Assembly: GCA_947652115.1 (NCBI GenBank)
Contig: OX393570.1
Location: 14,355,968 to 14,419,967 of the forward strand
Length of the DNA stretch: 64,000 bases
DNA from: Blastomussa wellsi
Lineage: Eukaryota; Cnidaria; Anthozoa; Scleractinia; Plerogyridae
Direction of reading: 5' to 3'
Every line of letters starts with the position of its first letter. The stretch's first letter is position 1. The notes under the pieces are model-generated. The model had not been told where the DNA came from, searched no databases, and saw nothing but the letters and a program-made list of their open reading frames with translations. Shown here one piece after another: positions 38,801-50,800 of this stretch. Position numbers and translations under genes: made by a program.

Positions 38801-41800
38801 TTTTCACCTGATACCGATCTCTCCATTTTGCACCATTCATTTTGTGCTCCAATCAATGACCAGGAGGAACAGAAAGCCAGACATGTTGTACCCCTTTTTC
38901 ACGTCAGTCTTGATCTTGAACCAATCAGTGGTAATTCCCTTATGTGTGACAACGCACTCAAAGTTGTTGTATAACACTGGCACTACTCTGATGATCTTCT
39001 GTGGTATGACATGGGATTTCATGATGGTCCAGAGGTGCACACAATATACTGAGTCAACAAAGTCGATGTATAAGGTTGCTTGTCATTTATTAGACTGCTC
39101 TATGATGTTGTCAGGGGTTTCAAAACGTTTTGAAGGAGGCGTCAGCGACTGGAAGAGTAGGTGGCTGTTATAAGGTAAGTCTGCAGTCGGGCCTATTGGC
39201 CCATCAGGCCGGGGCTTGTCCCGCTTCCTGTAGCATTAAGTGAGAGAGAGTATTTCTACTCCCCCCTGGATGGGATGCTAGTCCATCGCAGGGTTACCCC
39301 CGAGCAGTAAATTCGCCGGTACCCATTTATACACCTGGGTGAAGAGAGGCACTGTGAGAGTAAAGTGTCTTGCCCAAGAACACAACGCAGTGCCCCGGCT
39401 AGAGGCTCGAACCTGGACCGTCCGATCCGGAATCCAGCGCACTAACCATTAGGCCACTAATGAAGAAAACACTCTAAGAAAATAGCTGTTATCCGCGATC
39501 TTAGACTTCCGAATCAGTGATCAGAGTTCGCAATTGCGACCAATACGGTCGCCAATGCGACCAATTTTTTTGTATTGATGATGAATAATACCCTTTCTCA
39601 GACATTGTGTCCCTCCAGAAAATTGTATTGAAAGATATTTGCTTCTTAAGCATTCAAAATAAGAAGAGAAGTCATTTGTTCCTTTTGCTTTGCTTCGAAA
39701 GTTTCTCTCGCATTGTAAAACTTGGAAATTTGAAATCGCCCTAGAATGTTGTGCAAACCTTGGATTACGTCGTATATGCCTATGGAGTGTGTCTCTTGTA
39801 ATGACACAAGGAAATCTTGCAGAAAATTCATTGTTTAACCCTTAGGTTTAGTAAAACTACTTTTAATAATCTGAAAGAAATAGGTTTTTTAAAAAGCAAT
39901 AATTATATGGGAAAAAATATCAAATTTACCCAATTGAAAAATTACTGTTTTACTGTACTGCTCTCATAGATATGCGATAATAAAATAATTCGTTATGTCT
40001 GACGTATTGGGATGCATTCTTGGCCGTTCTGAGAGGATCCATTTGAAAATTGCCCGGGGCAACATGCCCCGGGCCCCCCTAGACACCTTGCACCTGTGGC
40101 GCTTGCTGCAAATGTCTACAGCATTTGCATTAGCGCCCAATCACAAATATGCTCCACGGTCCCTGGGAAGTAAACCCTCTACCTGTCTGTCCCCACTTCA
40201 CTCCCCTTACCCACTTAACACAGTGCCGCAGCCAGAAATGTCAGTCTTGTGTGACCCCCCTGAAAAGTTACATGACCCCTTGCCAAAAAAATTTAACTGG
40301 AACGCTGATATTTCGCCCTTCCCTAAAGTGTGAAGCAAACTTTTCTGTGAACTTTTGAGCAAACTTTCAAGCGTTTCAAGCAAAGTTTGCTGTGATCAAA
40401 GTATTATCTTCTGCAAACTTTCATGCGAACTTTCGAGCAAACTTTCATATAAATCCATAAATCAATCTATTACTCTCCTATTAAGTTTGACACAAGATTT
40501 TCATTTTTTCGTTTATTTTTTCCAGTTAATAACAGCCAAGATTGGAACACTGAACAGCTCTATGCCATCATCACCTGACTCATCATCAGACTCATCGGGG
40601 GGATCCACACCAGCTGCTCTTGATGGACCAAACTTGGAGACTGAGAACTGCCTTCCAGGAGTGGTAAGAGGAGAACATATTAATTATGACAGGTTGTTGC
40701 TTACTGGCTGCCTATAGTGTACAACTATTGAGGTTGTAATGGGGGCATTGTACTTCAAGTAACCAAAACAAACAAACAAAACAAACAAAAACAAAACAAA
40801 CCTGAGAGAAACTTCGTCTTGAATTGAAGTTCATTTAAGATGAAACCAAACATTTTATTCAAAAGCGTCAAAATAGCAAAAATTTTAAAGTCGTGCAATT
40901 CTGCATGCAGAATTAAATTAATTCTCGTACCACGCTACAGCGAAATTTTTAATTTTAGCCCACGGTTGCAGTCAATTATTCACTCAATGGTTTTGCCGAT
41001 CATTCTAAAAATTCCGTACAAATTTGAAAAAGTATTGTGTATTACCATTTTGTATTCAGTCTTGAGAAGCTGCATTAAGTCAGTTTTCAAGTCTGTGATT
41101 TGAAGCCAAACACATTCAAAACCCGCCATGACAGCGCGTCTTCACGGCGTGGAACTAAAGATGATCCTTTGTTAGGAAGATTTTAACACCCTCTTTAGAG
41201 ACACGTACAAATTACGATCGGTGTTTTTCTTTTCATTTCTTGTCCCAAAGAGGGAAATTTTTGTGTTCAGAATGCAAAACAAGGTCTTGGAATTTTCTAA
41301 ACAAGTGCCGCAACTCGCCAAGACACATGTTGCACGCACGGATTAAGGAAATTAAATCTTTTTAGGACCACAAGAGTTCACAAAAAATATGAGCAGAAAA
41401 TAGATTCTGATTGGTTTATTGGCCCCAATTTACTGGAGAACAATAGGAAAATTAAATTTTTATGTCTCCATGGAGGTAGGGAAATGACATTTGTCAACTC
41501 GTGCTTTCCCCGGCCAGTTTTGGCTGCAACGGGAATTCCAGGGGTGGTTTTTGGGCGGCCGGGTTTCCATTTGACCAGCACTTTAGCCAACGGATTAAGT
41601 GTATCTAGGCCCACACTTTCTCATTCTCGTCCCCAGAGCCACTTGTCCCTCTGAGCCAGCTGGGCCTGTGCACTAGGAACAAGTGGCTCTGGGGACACAT
41701 GATTTGATTCGCTGAAATCAAACAAAGGGAGTCCAATCAGATAAGCCATTTTAAAATCCATTTGTCGTTAGCATGTTTAAAACGGTAGATGTGATTGGAC

Positions 41801-44800
41801 TCCCCTTGTTAGATTTCAGCCAATCAAATCATGTGTCCCCAGAGCCACTTGTTCCTCGTGCACAGGCCCAGCCGGCTAAGAGGGACAAGTGGCTCATCGG
41901 ACGAGAATGGCAATTTCTAACCTGTGGTTACCACTAGTTTAACCGTTAAAGTCCATGTATGGGTGGGTTAGGCAGCATGTGAAGTAAGTTGTCAAATATG
42001 TGGGGCAACTGGCCATTTGGAAAAATGGAGAAAGTGTCCCTGTCCTTCTCCCAAAGAAACCTTTGCTTGGTCCCCTAATGTGACAATGTGTCTCTTTAAT
42101 TTGGTGCGGTAGTAGGAAGGGCATTCTTGCACTGCTTATATAAATATTGCATCACATACATCTCAGTTAATAAATTGTCTGTTCTTACAACCAAAGCGTG
42201 CCTAAATGGTAAGAAATAAAAATATTTAGAAGACTCGACCTGATGAAAAAAGAAGGCAATGATAGTAGCAATGAAATCATCCTTCTGTGGATCAGGCTTT
42301 TCATGTCTTATAAGTTATATCCAAATTTAATGTATCTATTATTATGTGGGTAACATCCTCATACACAATAATTTTTCTGTTGTTTTTATGTTTAGTGTTC
42401 ATATTTCTTTATCCACCAAACCAAGTCTAAAGTGCATTCTTTCTCTTCTTGTTATTTTTTGTGTTACAGTTGTCCATGCATGTGCAGTGCATAGCTTTGC
42501 TTCTTGGAGAATGTTGTTTTCACCAAACAAATAAAAAGGCATCTGGCAGAGCTGTTAAAGATCTTTCAAGACTGCTTCCTTTTCTTTTATGACCTGCTTT
42601 TTTCATGAATAAAAGAAATCCAAAATTATTGTTTCATAAATATTATTATTAGACGAGACAAGGTGGCAGTTTATAATAATGCGAAAACATAAATTCCAAA
42701 TTGAGCGACGGTTGAACTAATTTGGCAGTATCGAGCAAATACAGTACCTTGAACCTGCTAAAAATAATCCTGAGGTGGCAAACGATTTGCAGCAACTCTA
42801 AAGCTAAAACTATAAAACTATAATTTTAGCCAGCTGCAACCAAAAAAAAGCTACCAGTAATTAACAACTCTTACCCAGTGCCCTGTTCATATGAAATCAA
42901 GGAAATAAAATCACTTCAGTAACCAGGGTAAATCACGTTAAAACTTCTAGTGATTCCAAAGTCACTGTTTGCAGATTGCGCGTAATAATACAAACATTTT
43001 TTCTCCCCAATCAGGGGCCAGTGTAGAATGATGAATGACTGTCGAATGATGTTTAATCTTGTACCCAGATCTTCTCAACCCGTAGGAGAGGATATCTTAT
43101 TCTGGTAAAAGCCAATTTTGCTTGCATCAAATGTCAGAAATCTGACACAGTCTATCGACTGAGTCTATCAACTTTGTTGGTCTATATTGGACTATATAGT
43201 ATATATATGTTATTTGCCGGCTGGGAGGTCCATATAGTGAAAAACTGTGACCAAGGTCTTGAAAATGCTGCCCGAGGCCGCAGGCTGACAGCAGCATTTT
43301 TCAAGTCTGAGGTCACAGTTTTTCACTATGCGGACTGACATTAGGGGTAAATAACTTGTTTATTTATCTTTGATTCTAACAGCAATTATTTCGATAGACA
43401 GTTAGCAAATTTCGAAAGAGAAACTCAGCGAACTTCCTGTTCATTTGTACGTCTTTTGACTTCTTATGTACGGCAAAATATACTGTGAGAATTAATTTCA
43501 CTGTTGTTTGTCAAGACACCTCTTCTTGAATGGTAGAAAATGGAGTTCAGTTTGGACAAAAAGTTAGCATAGAAACACGGCGGTTTACATGCTAAATGGA
43601 ATCTGAAAACTGGCGACTTGCAGTGAATCACAACTGGCATGAAAATCAGTGCGAACGAACAAACAACGATCGACAAACGGCCGTGAACTATAACTTGATT
43701 CTGTAAATAAAAAAATGAATACTCGCCTTTTAGAGAACTTTAAGGCCTTTAATTCCACTGCTTATTTTCCCTTTCATTTACAAAAATTAGTGAGCAACTG
43801 CAATGACTTTTTTGTGAGCAAAACTCGTCTCGCCGCAAGATTTTCGTATCAATTGCCGTGAGCGGTCTGGAACTTGCTGTGAGCAGGCCAGATGAGAAAA
43901 TTCCGCCCGCTCCCGGAACCAATCAGATTGCAGGATTTGTTGAATTCTGCCCGCTCACGCACTGAAAAAAAAAATTAAACAGATATAGTAAATCAATAAG
44001 AAATGAAAAGAAGACCAAAAGGGATTGCGTGAACGGGGAAAGTATCCCATGCGAGGCGCAGCCCTAAAATTTAATAGAAATACAAAAAATCTTATTAATA
44101 ACTGATAATGCACAGTAAGGTGCAATTAAAATCAGTCAGAAAAATTCAGAACGGTGACAAGGGCAGTTATAGGAGAGCAACCAGGTGCAGGACTTGTCAA
44201 CGTACTTGCCACCTGTATGGGGAAACATCAGTAACATGAGAGATAGAGAAGGGGAAAAATAAAGTTGACAATCATGTTTTCCAATTAAATTCAAATTCTC
44301 AGCACTGCTGCTATTCACAGACATAGTTATTTACAAGCTTGTGTACTAATAAGCTTCAACTACAGACTATTTCTGTTGCCAATTTACATAAGGAATGTTA
44401 AAAGAAAAGGAAAACTTTTTATTATAAGTTATTAAGCTTTAAAATCGAGCTCACATATGTTTGCGAGAGCAAGACAAAATGTGTATCATCTGCATGCAAA
44501 TGATGATGTATTCCATTAACCAATCAGAATGGCGAACTGAGCAGACTTGGCCAGATGTTTCCTAAGAAGTGAGAAAACATCTGGGTACAAGATTTAGCGA
44601 TGATTTATCTCTTGTATGTCACTTCTCTAAGTGCTACGTTTCTTCTTTAAATAACCCAGTGTGTCGTAGGTTTTAGTCTCCATTAGATTGGTATGTAAGA
44701 AAAAGTTAAGATGCAAAGAATTCAACAATATTGCAGGTTTTTTGTTGTTACCATGAGAACTGACAGTTAAATGCAGTACATGCACAGTTGCCGAAAAATT

Positions 44801-47800
44801 GAGATTGAATGCTTTGTGGCTTATGCAAGTATTTCTCAAGCACCTCTCATTAGAATTTTTTAAACCATTTATCCTTGAACAAAGAATAGCTAAATATTTG
44901 CTTGTCAAAATATTATTGGAGTAGTGTTAACATGTGAGCATTTTTACAAGTTTGTTCCACGTGAATGATGTCAAAAATGTAATGTATCCCAATTTTTAAA
45001 ACATGTTTATATCCAGTCGTGTTACCATGGCAATGGCACATATCAACTAAAATATCAAAATACAAAGTCTATCCTGCTAGCTTATGTCTTGCCAATTTGA
45101 AAACAAGCTGTTTCCATGGTGAAAATGTTGAGAATAAAACAAAGAAACCAAAATCAGCCATATGTACAATGCAGTTCTACGTTCATGTGGAACTGATATG
45201 TGTATTTTTCTTTCAGATGTTGTCCAAACGACACAGCTTTATGCAGTACCTTATAGATCTTGCTGATCAAGGAATTACTCACAACATTCCTGAATTGAGA
45301 GAAAGAGTTCAGCAGCTACTAAACCTCATACCATCAGGTAAAAAACAGTGTACTAAAATATATGTTTTCTTGCAAGTTACATTCTTTAATTTTGCACAAT
45401 GTAGGTAAATTGTATGCTCTTTGTTTGTAGACACAGAGACTGTAGGGAATATCAAGAACATCTGTAGGACTTCTTCAGAAAACTGCTCAAAAGGTTCATC
45501 TTTACTAGATGCACTGTTCTTTACTTCCTCCTCAACTCAAGTTCTTTACAACCTAGAGGTTAGAGTCTTAATTAAACTCAAATGGTGAAGTGAGATTTAG
45601 TTGTTTGATGCATTGGTTGGCCCTTTAGTGGGCATTCTTTTGGGTTAAGAATTGCCAAGAAAGCATTAACAAAACAGGAAATACTTAACATGGAGTAACC
45701 AAGGGCAGGTAAGGGAAATTTCCCTACGTGTTTTTGACAGAATTTCTTAAGTGTTTTTACCAATCACCATCATTTGGGTATCATTGGAAAGCTCTTGCCC
45801 TCCTGCAGAACTGGTGTAAAAGGGATTCCTATTTTTGTCAAAGCTGATGACACCAGAAGTGGAAAAAAGGTCAATGTCTGTCGCGTGATGAAGCCCAAAT
45901 AAAGGTTACTTAACCCATTGACTCCTGGAGATTTTTGAAAAAAACGTGTTTTTTAGACATTTTGAACATTTTCTTGTCAGTTATAGTCTAAATATGCTTC
46001 TGAATTCTCCAAAATGCATTTGCAGAACGAAGGCATGCCAGGTTTTTCACTAGTATTGCATTTAATGATATTTTAGCTCGGGCATGCGCACAAATCAAAA
46101 CGAGAAAGTGACCCACGTCTTTAGGCTTTTCGATTTTTTATTTTTCGCTTTTCCTTTCTCCTTTCCTCGTATCTTTTCTATGCTTTTGTTGGCCTTTTAC
46201 TGGGCTTGCTTTCGGTTCAAGAATTGCCACGAAAGCATCGTTGAGATGGGAAATACCCAAAATGAAGTAGCCAAGGGTAAGTGTGGGAAATTTTCCTCCT
46301 AGTTTTTGGCAGAAAATTCTAAGCGTTTTCCTGCATATTTCAAGCTCCATTGGCCCAATCAATATCATCTGGGTATCATTGGAAAGCTCTTTCCCTTCTG
46401 TAGAACTTGGATAAGTGGGATTCTTATTTTGGTCAAAGTTGATGACGTCAGAAGCGGAACAAAGGTCAAGGTCTGTCATGGCCGGTTGCGGCCGGTTTAG
46501 GAGTCAATGGGTTAAGAAGCAAACATTTCGGGTTAAAATGTTCCGCTATGGGGGAACACTGCCTGAGGTTAACCTTGACTTTGCATTTTCTTTCTTTGTT
46601 TTGTTAGATTGTCTATTCCCTTCTCATGCCTGCTGCTTCCCCAAATCAAGATCATGAAACATTAGAATTTCAGGTACATTTTAAGGTCTTAATATTTACA
46701 GAACAATAACCTCTAATCCCTGATTCCCTCTAAGAGATGCATGTCCAGGGAATCATGGTAGTTGTATGCAACTTTGTGTGCCGTCTCAAAGATGTCATGT
46801 GGGTAATTCATAAAACTATCATAATTTCCTGCATGCAGGTCCCATAAGGGGAATCGGGGATTGGTGCAAAATTATGTGAATATGATTGAAAGGCTTGGTG
46901 GAAAAAGGGCATTAGTGATTTTAGATAAAATTGAACATTGCTAAAACAACTCCAAATTTTGTTCATAATTATGTGTTAAACACTGTTCTGTGTTTACTTT
47001 CCCTGTTTCTCGCTTTGTTTTCGAGATATAACGGTCAGTTTTAGCTAATCATTAGCATATGAAACTAGCACTAACATAGCCACAACATTCTAGCGTTAGT
47101 CCTTAACATGAATACTTGAGGTGGTTGGAATGGCAGAAGGTCAAAAATTGACCTTATCCAAAAGTTTGATATTTTGAAAGATAATACAAAGGTTAACACA
47201 AACATAAGAGATGAGGGCTTCTTTCAAGCTACGGGCCGAGAAAATATAGGCCGAATTTGGTTGGTTGGTTACACGGTTACAGTGTGAGTACTCGAAGTGG
47301 GGCACCTTCAAATAATTAACCAATCAGGATGTTAATTTAGAACAAAAGATTGCAACTTTTTTCATTAATGGACCAATGATATTGAACACGAACAATACTT
47401 TTACAACAAAATTTGAAATCTCAACAACTGTCACGAGTTGATGCGGACCTCTGTGGAAACAATACTTCATTTTGATTGGTTAGTTTCGATCCTAAATTTT
47501 GAATGTTTTGAAACAGCAAAGTAACTGTTACTGACTCACATCCTGTAGACTTGCCATCAAAGTGGGTGATTACAAAATGTATAAGGGAAGATCTTTGCCT
47601 GACAAAGAAAAAGATTCAGCAGGTGCCGCTTGAAGCAAGAACAGCATTGAATGTTGAACAAGCTAACTTACAAGTACAATGTTTTTTCAGCAACATATTC
47701 GTAACTGTTGTTGAGGCAGTTTATTTTTTATGTAAAATTAATCAATACGTTCTTGCCGAACAGTAGATGCTCATTTCACGTTATAAAAGCAAGGGCCCAT

Positions 47801-50800
47801 AAAGGTTTGTTTTTTTTTTAATTTGTGTACTTGCTACCTTTTTCCTATAGACCTTTATAAAACCGATTCTAAGCATAGGGATGACAAGTTATTTTTTCAA
47901 TTCTAAAAATTTACAAGTATTTGGAAAAGATCGACGTCCACTCAAACAGCTTTAGATTTTTTGTGCTTCAAACTTTAAGACAATGCAATTCATTTATGTT
48001 AGATCTCCAAATGTGATTTACTTCTTTTGCCTTTGGAGCCTTGATTATGGCCTTTAAAAGCTTTGTGGAGAGCTTACAAAACTCAGCATGAGATCCGTAG
48101 CGCTATGCATTACGTACTGGTAAATGTTTACACGTCATGTCTTTTCCCGAAATTGTACAAGAAAATCCGTAGTTTTCCGGCTTATTTTGAGCTATAATCG
48201 GGCCAATGCTTCCTTGATGATGTTGAACAGCAGTCTACTGATGATAGTTCAATGTGGCGTCGCTAAAAATACAGCTTCGAACCCGCATTTTACAGAATAC
48301 ATTCACTCATTTTGTGGCCGTGATAGAGTGCCCGGGAAGGTAATTAAGTTGGAGAAGTATAGAACTATAATTTCTCCGTGAAACTTACCCTGTTTATTGT
48401 AATATTGCTTAGGAAATGATACACAACAGTGCTCGACACTAACGCTAGTCCACTAGTTCAGGACTAGTAAAACTTCATGGTGGGCTAGTGAAAATGCGCT
48501 CCTACTATCCCCTAGACTAGCAAGTTTCGTGAAAAAAAAATTACTACAACTAACTTGGGAAGTTTTGTAGAACACTATATAGGAAGCTAGTTTCTAATAA
48601 CTTGATTAATCTGGGGGAGAGACAGCAATGGTCCGCCATCTTGGAGTTTTTCGCATGGCAAATTTGTGCTGCTAATATGAAGAAGATTTCAAGCTTTTTT
48701 AATACCTTATCTTCAAGGAAACTCCATCCAGAGCTCTCCGTAAGCCCCAGCACCCGGCAGAAAGCGCCGTCTAGTCGTCCTGGGCGTGCCGGCTACTTGG
48801 ATCCAAATAAAAATAAATGTTTTGGTAGATGGTCAAATTCACTGTGCGGTGATAAAAAAACAAATCAGGGTTTAAAATTGCAACCAATACACTCGCCAAT
48901 TCGACTAAAATTTTATCTGTGGCGACTAGAAGTTGGTTTAGTCAGCGAAATGCATGCCAACTAAATTTCTTTGTATTGACGATGCTTATGGCCCTTTTCT
49001 CAGACATTGTGACCCTACAAAATAAGAAAAGAAGTCATTATGTCCTTTTGCTTTGCTTTGAAAGTTTCTCTCGGATCTTAAAACTTGGACGTTTAAAATC
49101 GCTCTCTAATGCTTTGCAAACCTTAAAATACGTCATGTATGCCGATGAATTGTGTCTCTTATAGTGCAACCTGGTGACTAACATTTTTTTCCCTGACGGC
49201 TACTCCCTGTCCTTCTTCTTCTACTTCAAAATTTCAGGAGAACCCTGTCCCTCCTACCGCTGACAATCCTAAGGCAGATTTACAGTGTTTGCCAGAGGAC
49301 CATCGTACTTCTTTCTTTGTTCATGCTGTATGTAAGCGGTCAAGAAATTTTCAACAAGTTGGAACATAACATATCCGCTGTGGAATTTGTGCAGACTCAA
49401 ACAATAGCGCTGAGAGGTTTTTTCTGGTCTTGTTTTGGGCTAGTGGATTGCCCTTGTTGTGGGCTAGTGATTTATTGTGTTTACTAGCCCTAACCCTGCC
49501 TAGTATCCAAAAAAGTTAGTGTCGAGCACTACACAAATACCCGGGTTGTAGGAAGCATTTTTGTCAAGATTACAGCTGCTTAAAGTTGAAGCACATATAA
49601 AAATAATTGAAACGCTATATCTTGGAAAATAAATGACATCATAACCTGGGTATCTGAAGTTATTTTAGACATTTCGTTATAAACCAACTCCAATCAAAAT
49701 ATTCTTTGTTGAAATGTTCTTTCTGGGTTGAGTTTGTTGTTGGTTCTTGTCTATGCTCCGAGGGTTTTTCTCCGGGTTCTCTGGTTGTCCTCCCTCCAGA
49801 AAAACCAACCTTTCTAAATTCCAATTTGGGAAACAGTGGATGAAGAGCTACTTTGTAGAAATGCGACTGCAAATTCCAATATTATTAATTGTGGGCATAT
49901 AGCGCATGCAATTCTTGCTGGAGGCCGTGGGCTGAGCGCCAGAATGCAACCCTGCGTAGCTAATGACATGTGCTGAAACATTATTGACAGCTTAATAGTG
50001 TAATTAAATGTAGAATGAATAAAAACCAATATATGTTAGTTTGTAAAAGTGGCAGTTGAATTGGACTTATTTTATTAGTCAGTAAAAGCCTTCTCTAAAC
50101 ATTCTAGAACACTGTTACATTGTAACAATAGTATAGAATTAATATAGTGGTTTGGGCCGGGGGAGTGGTTGTTGATGTTTTATATTTTCAAAAATTTTAT
50201 TGCACATTTTTATACATGTAATTACAATATGTGGAAAATGTGCAACTGTTGTTTGTTTTACAGTAATTATAATAATTATTTGTTTCACATTGTTGAAGGT
50301 TCAATTTTTAAAATGTGGTGGTATTCAGTGTGCTCTAAACATGCTAACAAGAACAGATTTCCTTCAACATGCTGATGCGATAACTAAAAGGTAACATAAT
50401 TATCAGCAACATATAGCCATTATTTATTGCGTGGGAGATGTAGTGGCCTAATGGTTGGTGCGCTCTGGGTGGGACAGTCCTGGTTCAAGCCCCCGGCCAG
50501 GGCACTGCTTTGTGTTTGTAAACAAAGTGAGTAACATGCTGGAATGCGATTTTCTCGTTAACTGTTTGCCCTTACAGTTCCGTTTTTGGTTCCTTCTCTT
50601 GTTTGCAGTGCATTTTTGTCTGCGTAAATTCTGAGAGGTTTTGATCGAACGGCCAATAGTGATGATTTAAATCACATTATGAACTTTGTGAATCCGGGTT
50701 TCAAACCTCATTTATATATCTTTATTCATAAAGACATATGAAAGTTAAAACTGTGTTGCGAAAAACTAAATCCATAAAATGTGTGCAGATTACACGTGCA

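Larger units (their letters stand above)
34804..40525. other. Intron 17
   Basis: 5.7 kb separating the ubiquitin-like domain from its last strand. It holds SINE B (34891-35198), a HIRAN-like relic (35745-36140), a GCGGCTTAT end (36248-36328), an inverted-repeat element (36460-37610), a LINE on the minus strand (37850-39125), SINE C (39172-39460), a repeat shared with 48870-49165 (39516-39836) and, around 40020-40090, a GC-rich phrase shared with 205-290. 40091-40525 has three similar GCAAACTTTC-type phrases and nothing else. Confidence 0.8.
40664..45216. other. Intron 18
   Basis: 4.6 kb. It contains foldback 41620-41910, a TIR pair 43064/44590 with an inner foldback (43226-43336), and otherwise AT-rich DNA. 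40664-41619 and 41911-43063 show nothing I can name apart from a short AAACAAA-rich run near 40766-40798. Confidence 0.75.
45559..46607. other. Intron 20
   Basis: 1.05 kb almost filled by one complete and one partial TTAACCC-type MITE, listed separately. Confidence 0.85.
46674..50298. other. Intron 21
   Basis: 3.6 kb. It holds a small transposase-like remnant (47547-47690) and a hAT-like element (48428-49530). 49700-49880 resembles a widespread phrase (CTCCGGGTTCTCTGG) that I cannot classify. 46674-47546 and 47691-48427 show nothing I can name. Confidence 0.7.

Noticed and set aside
40355..40717. 120-codon frame including exon 18
   Set aside because: Only the part from 40526 to 40663 is coding; the upstream Met is in the intron.
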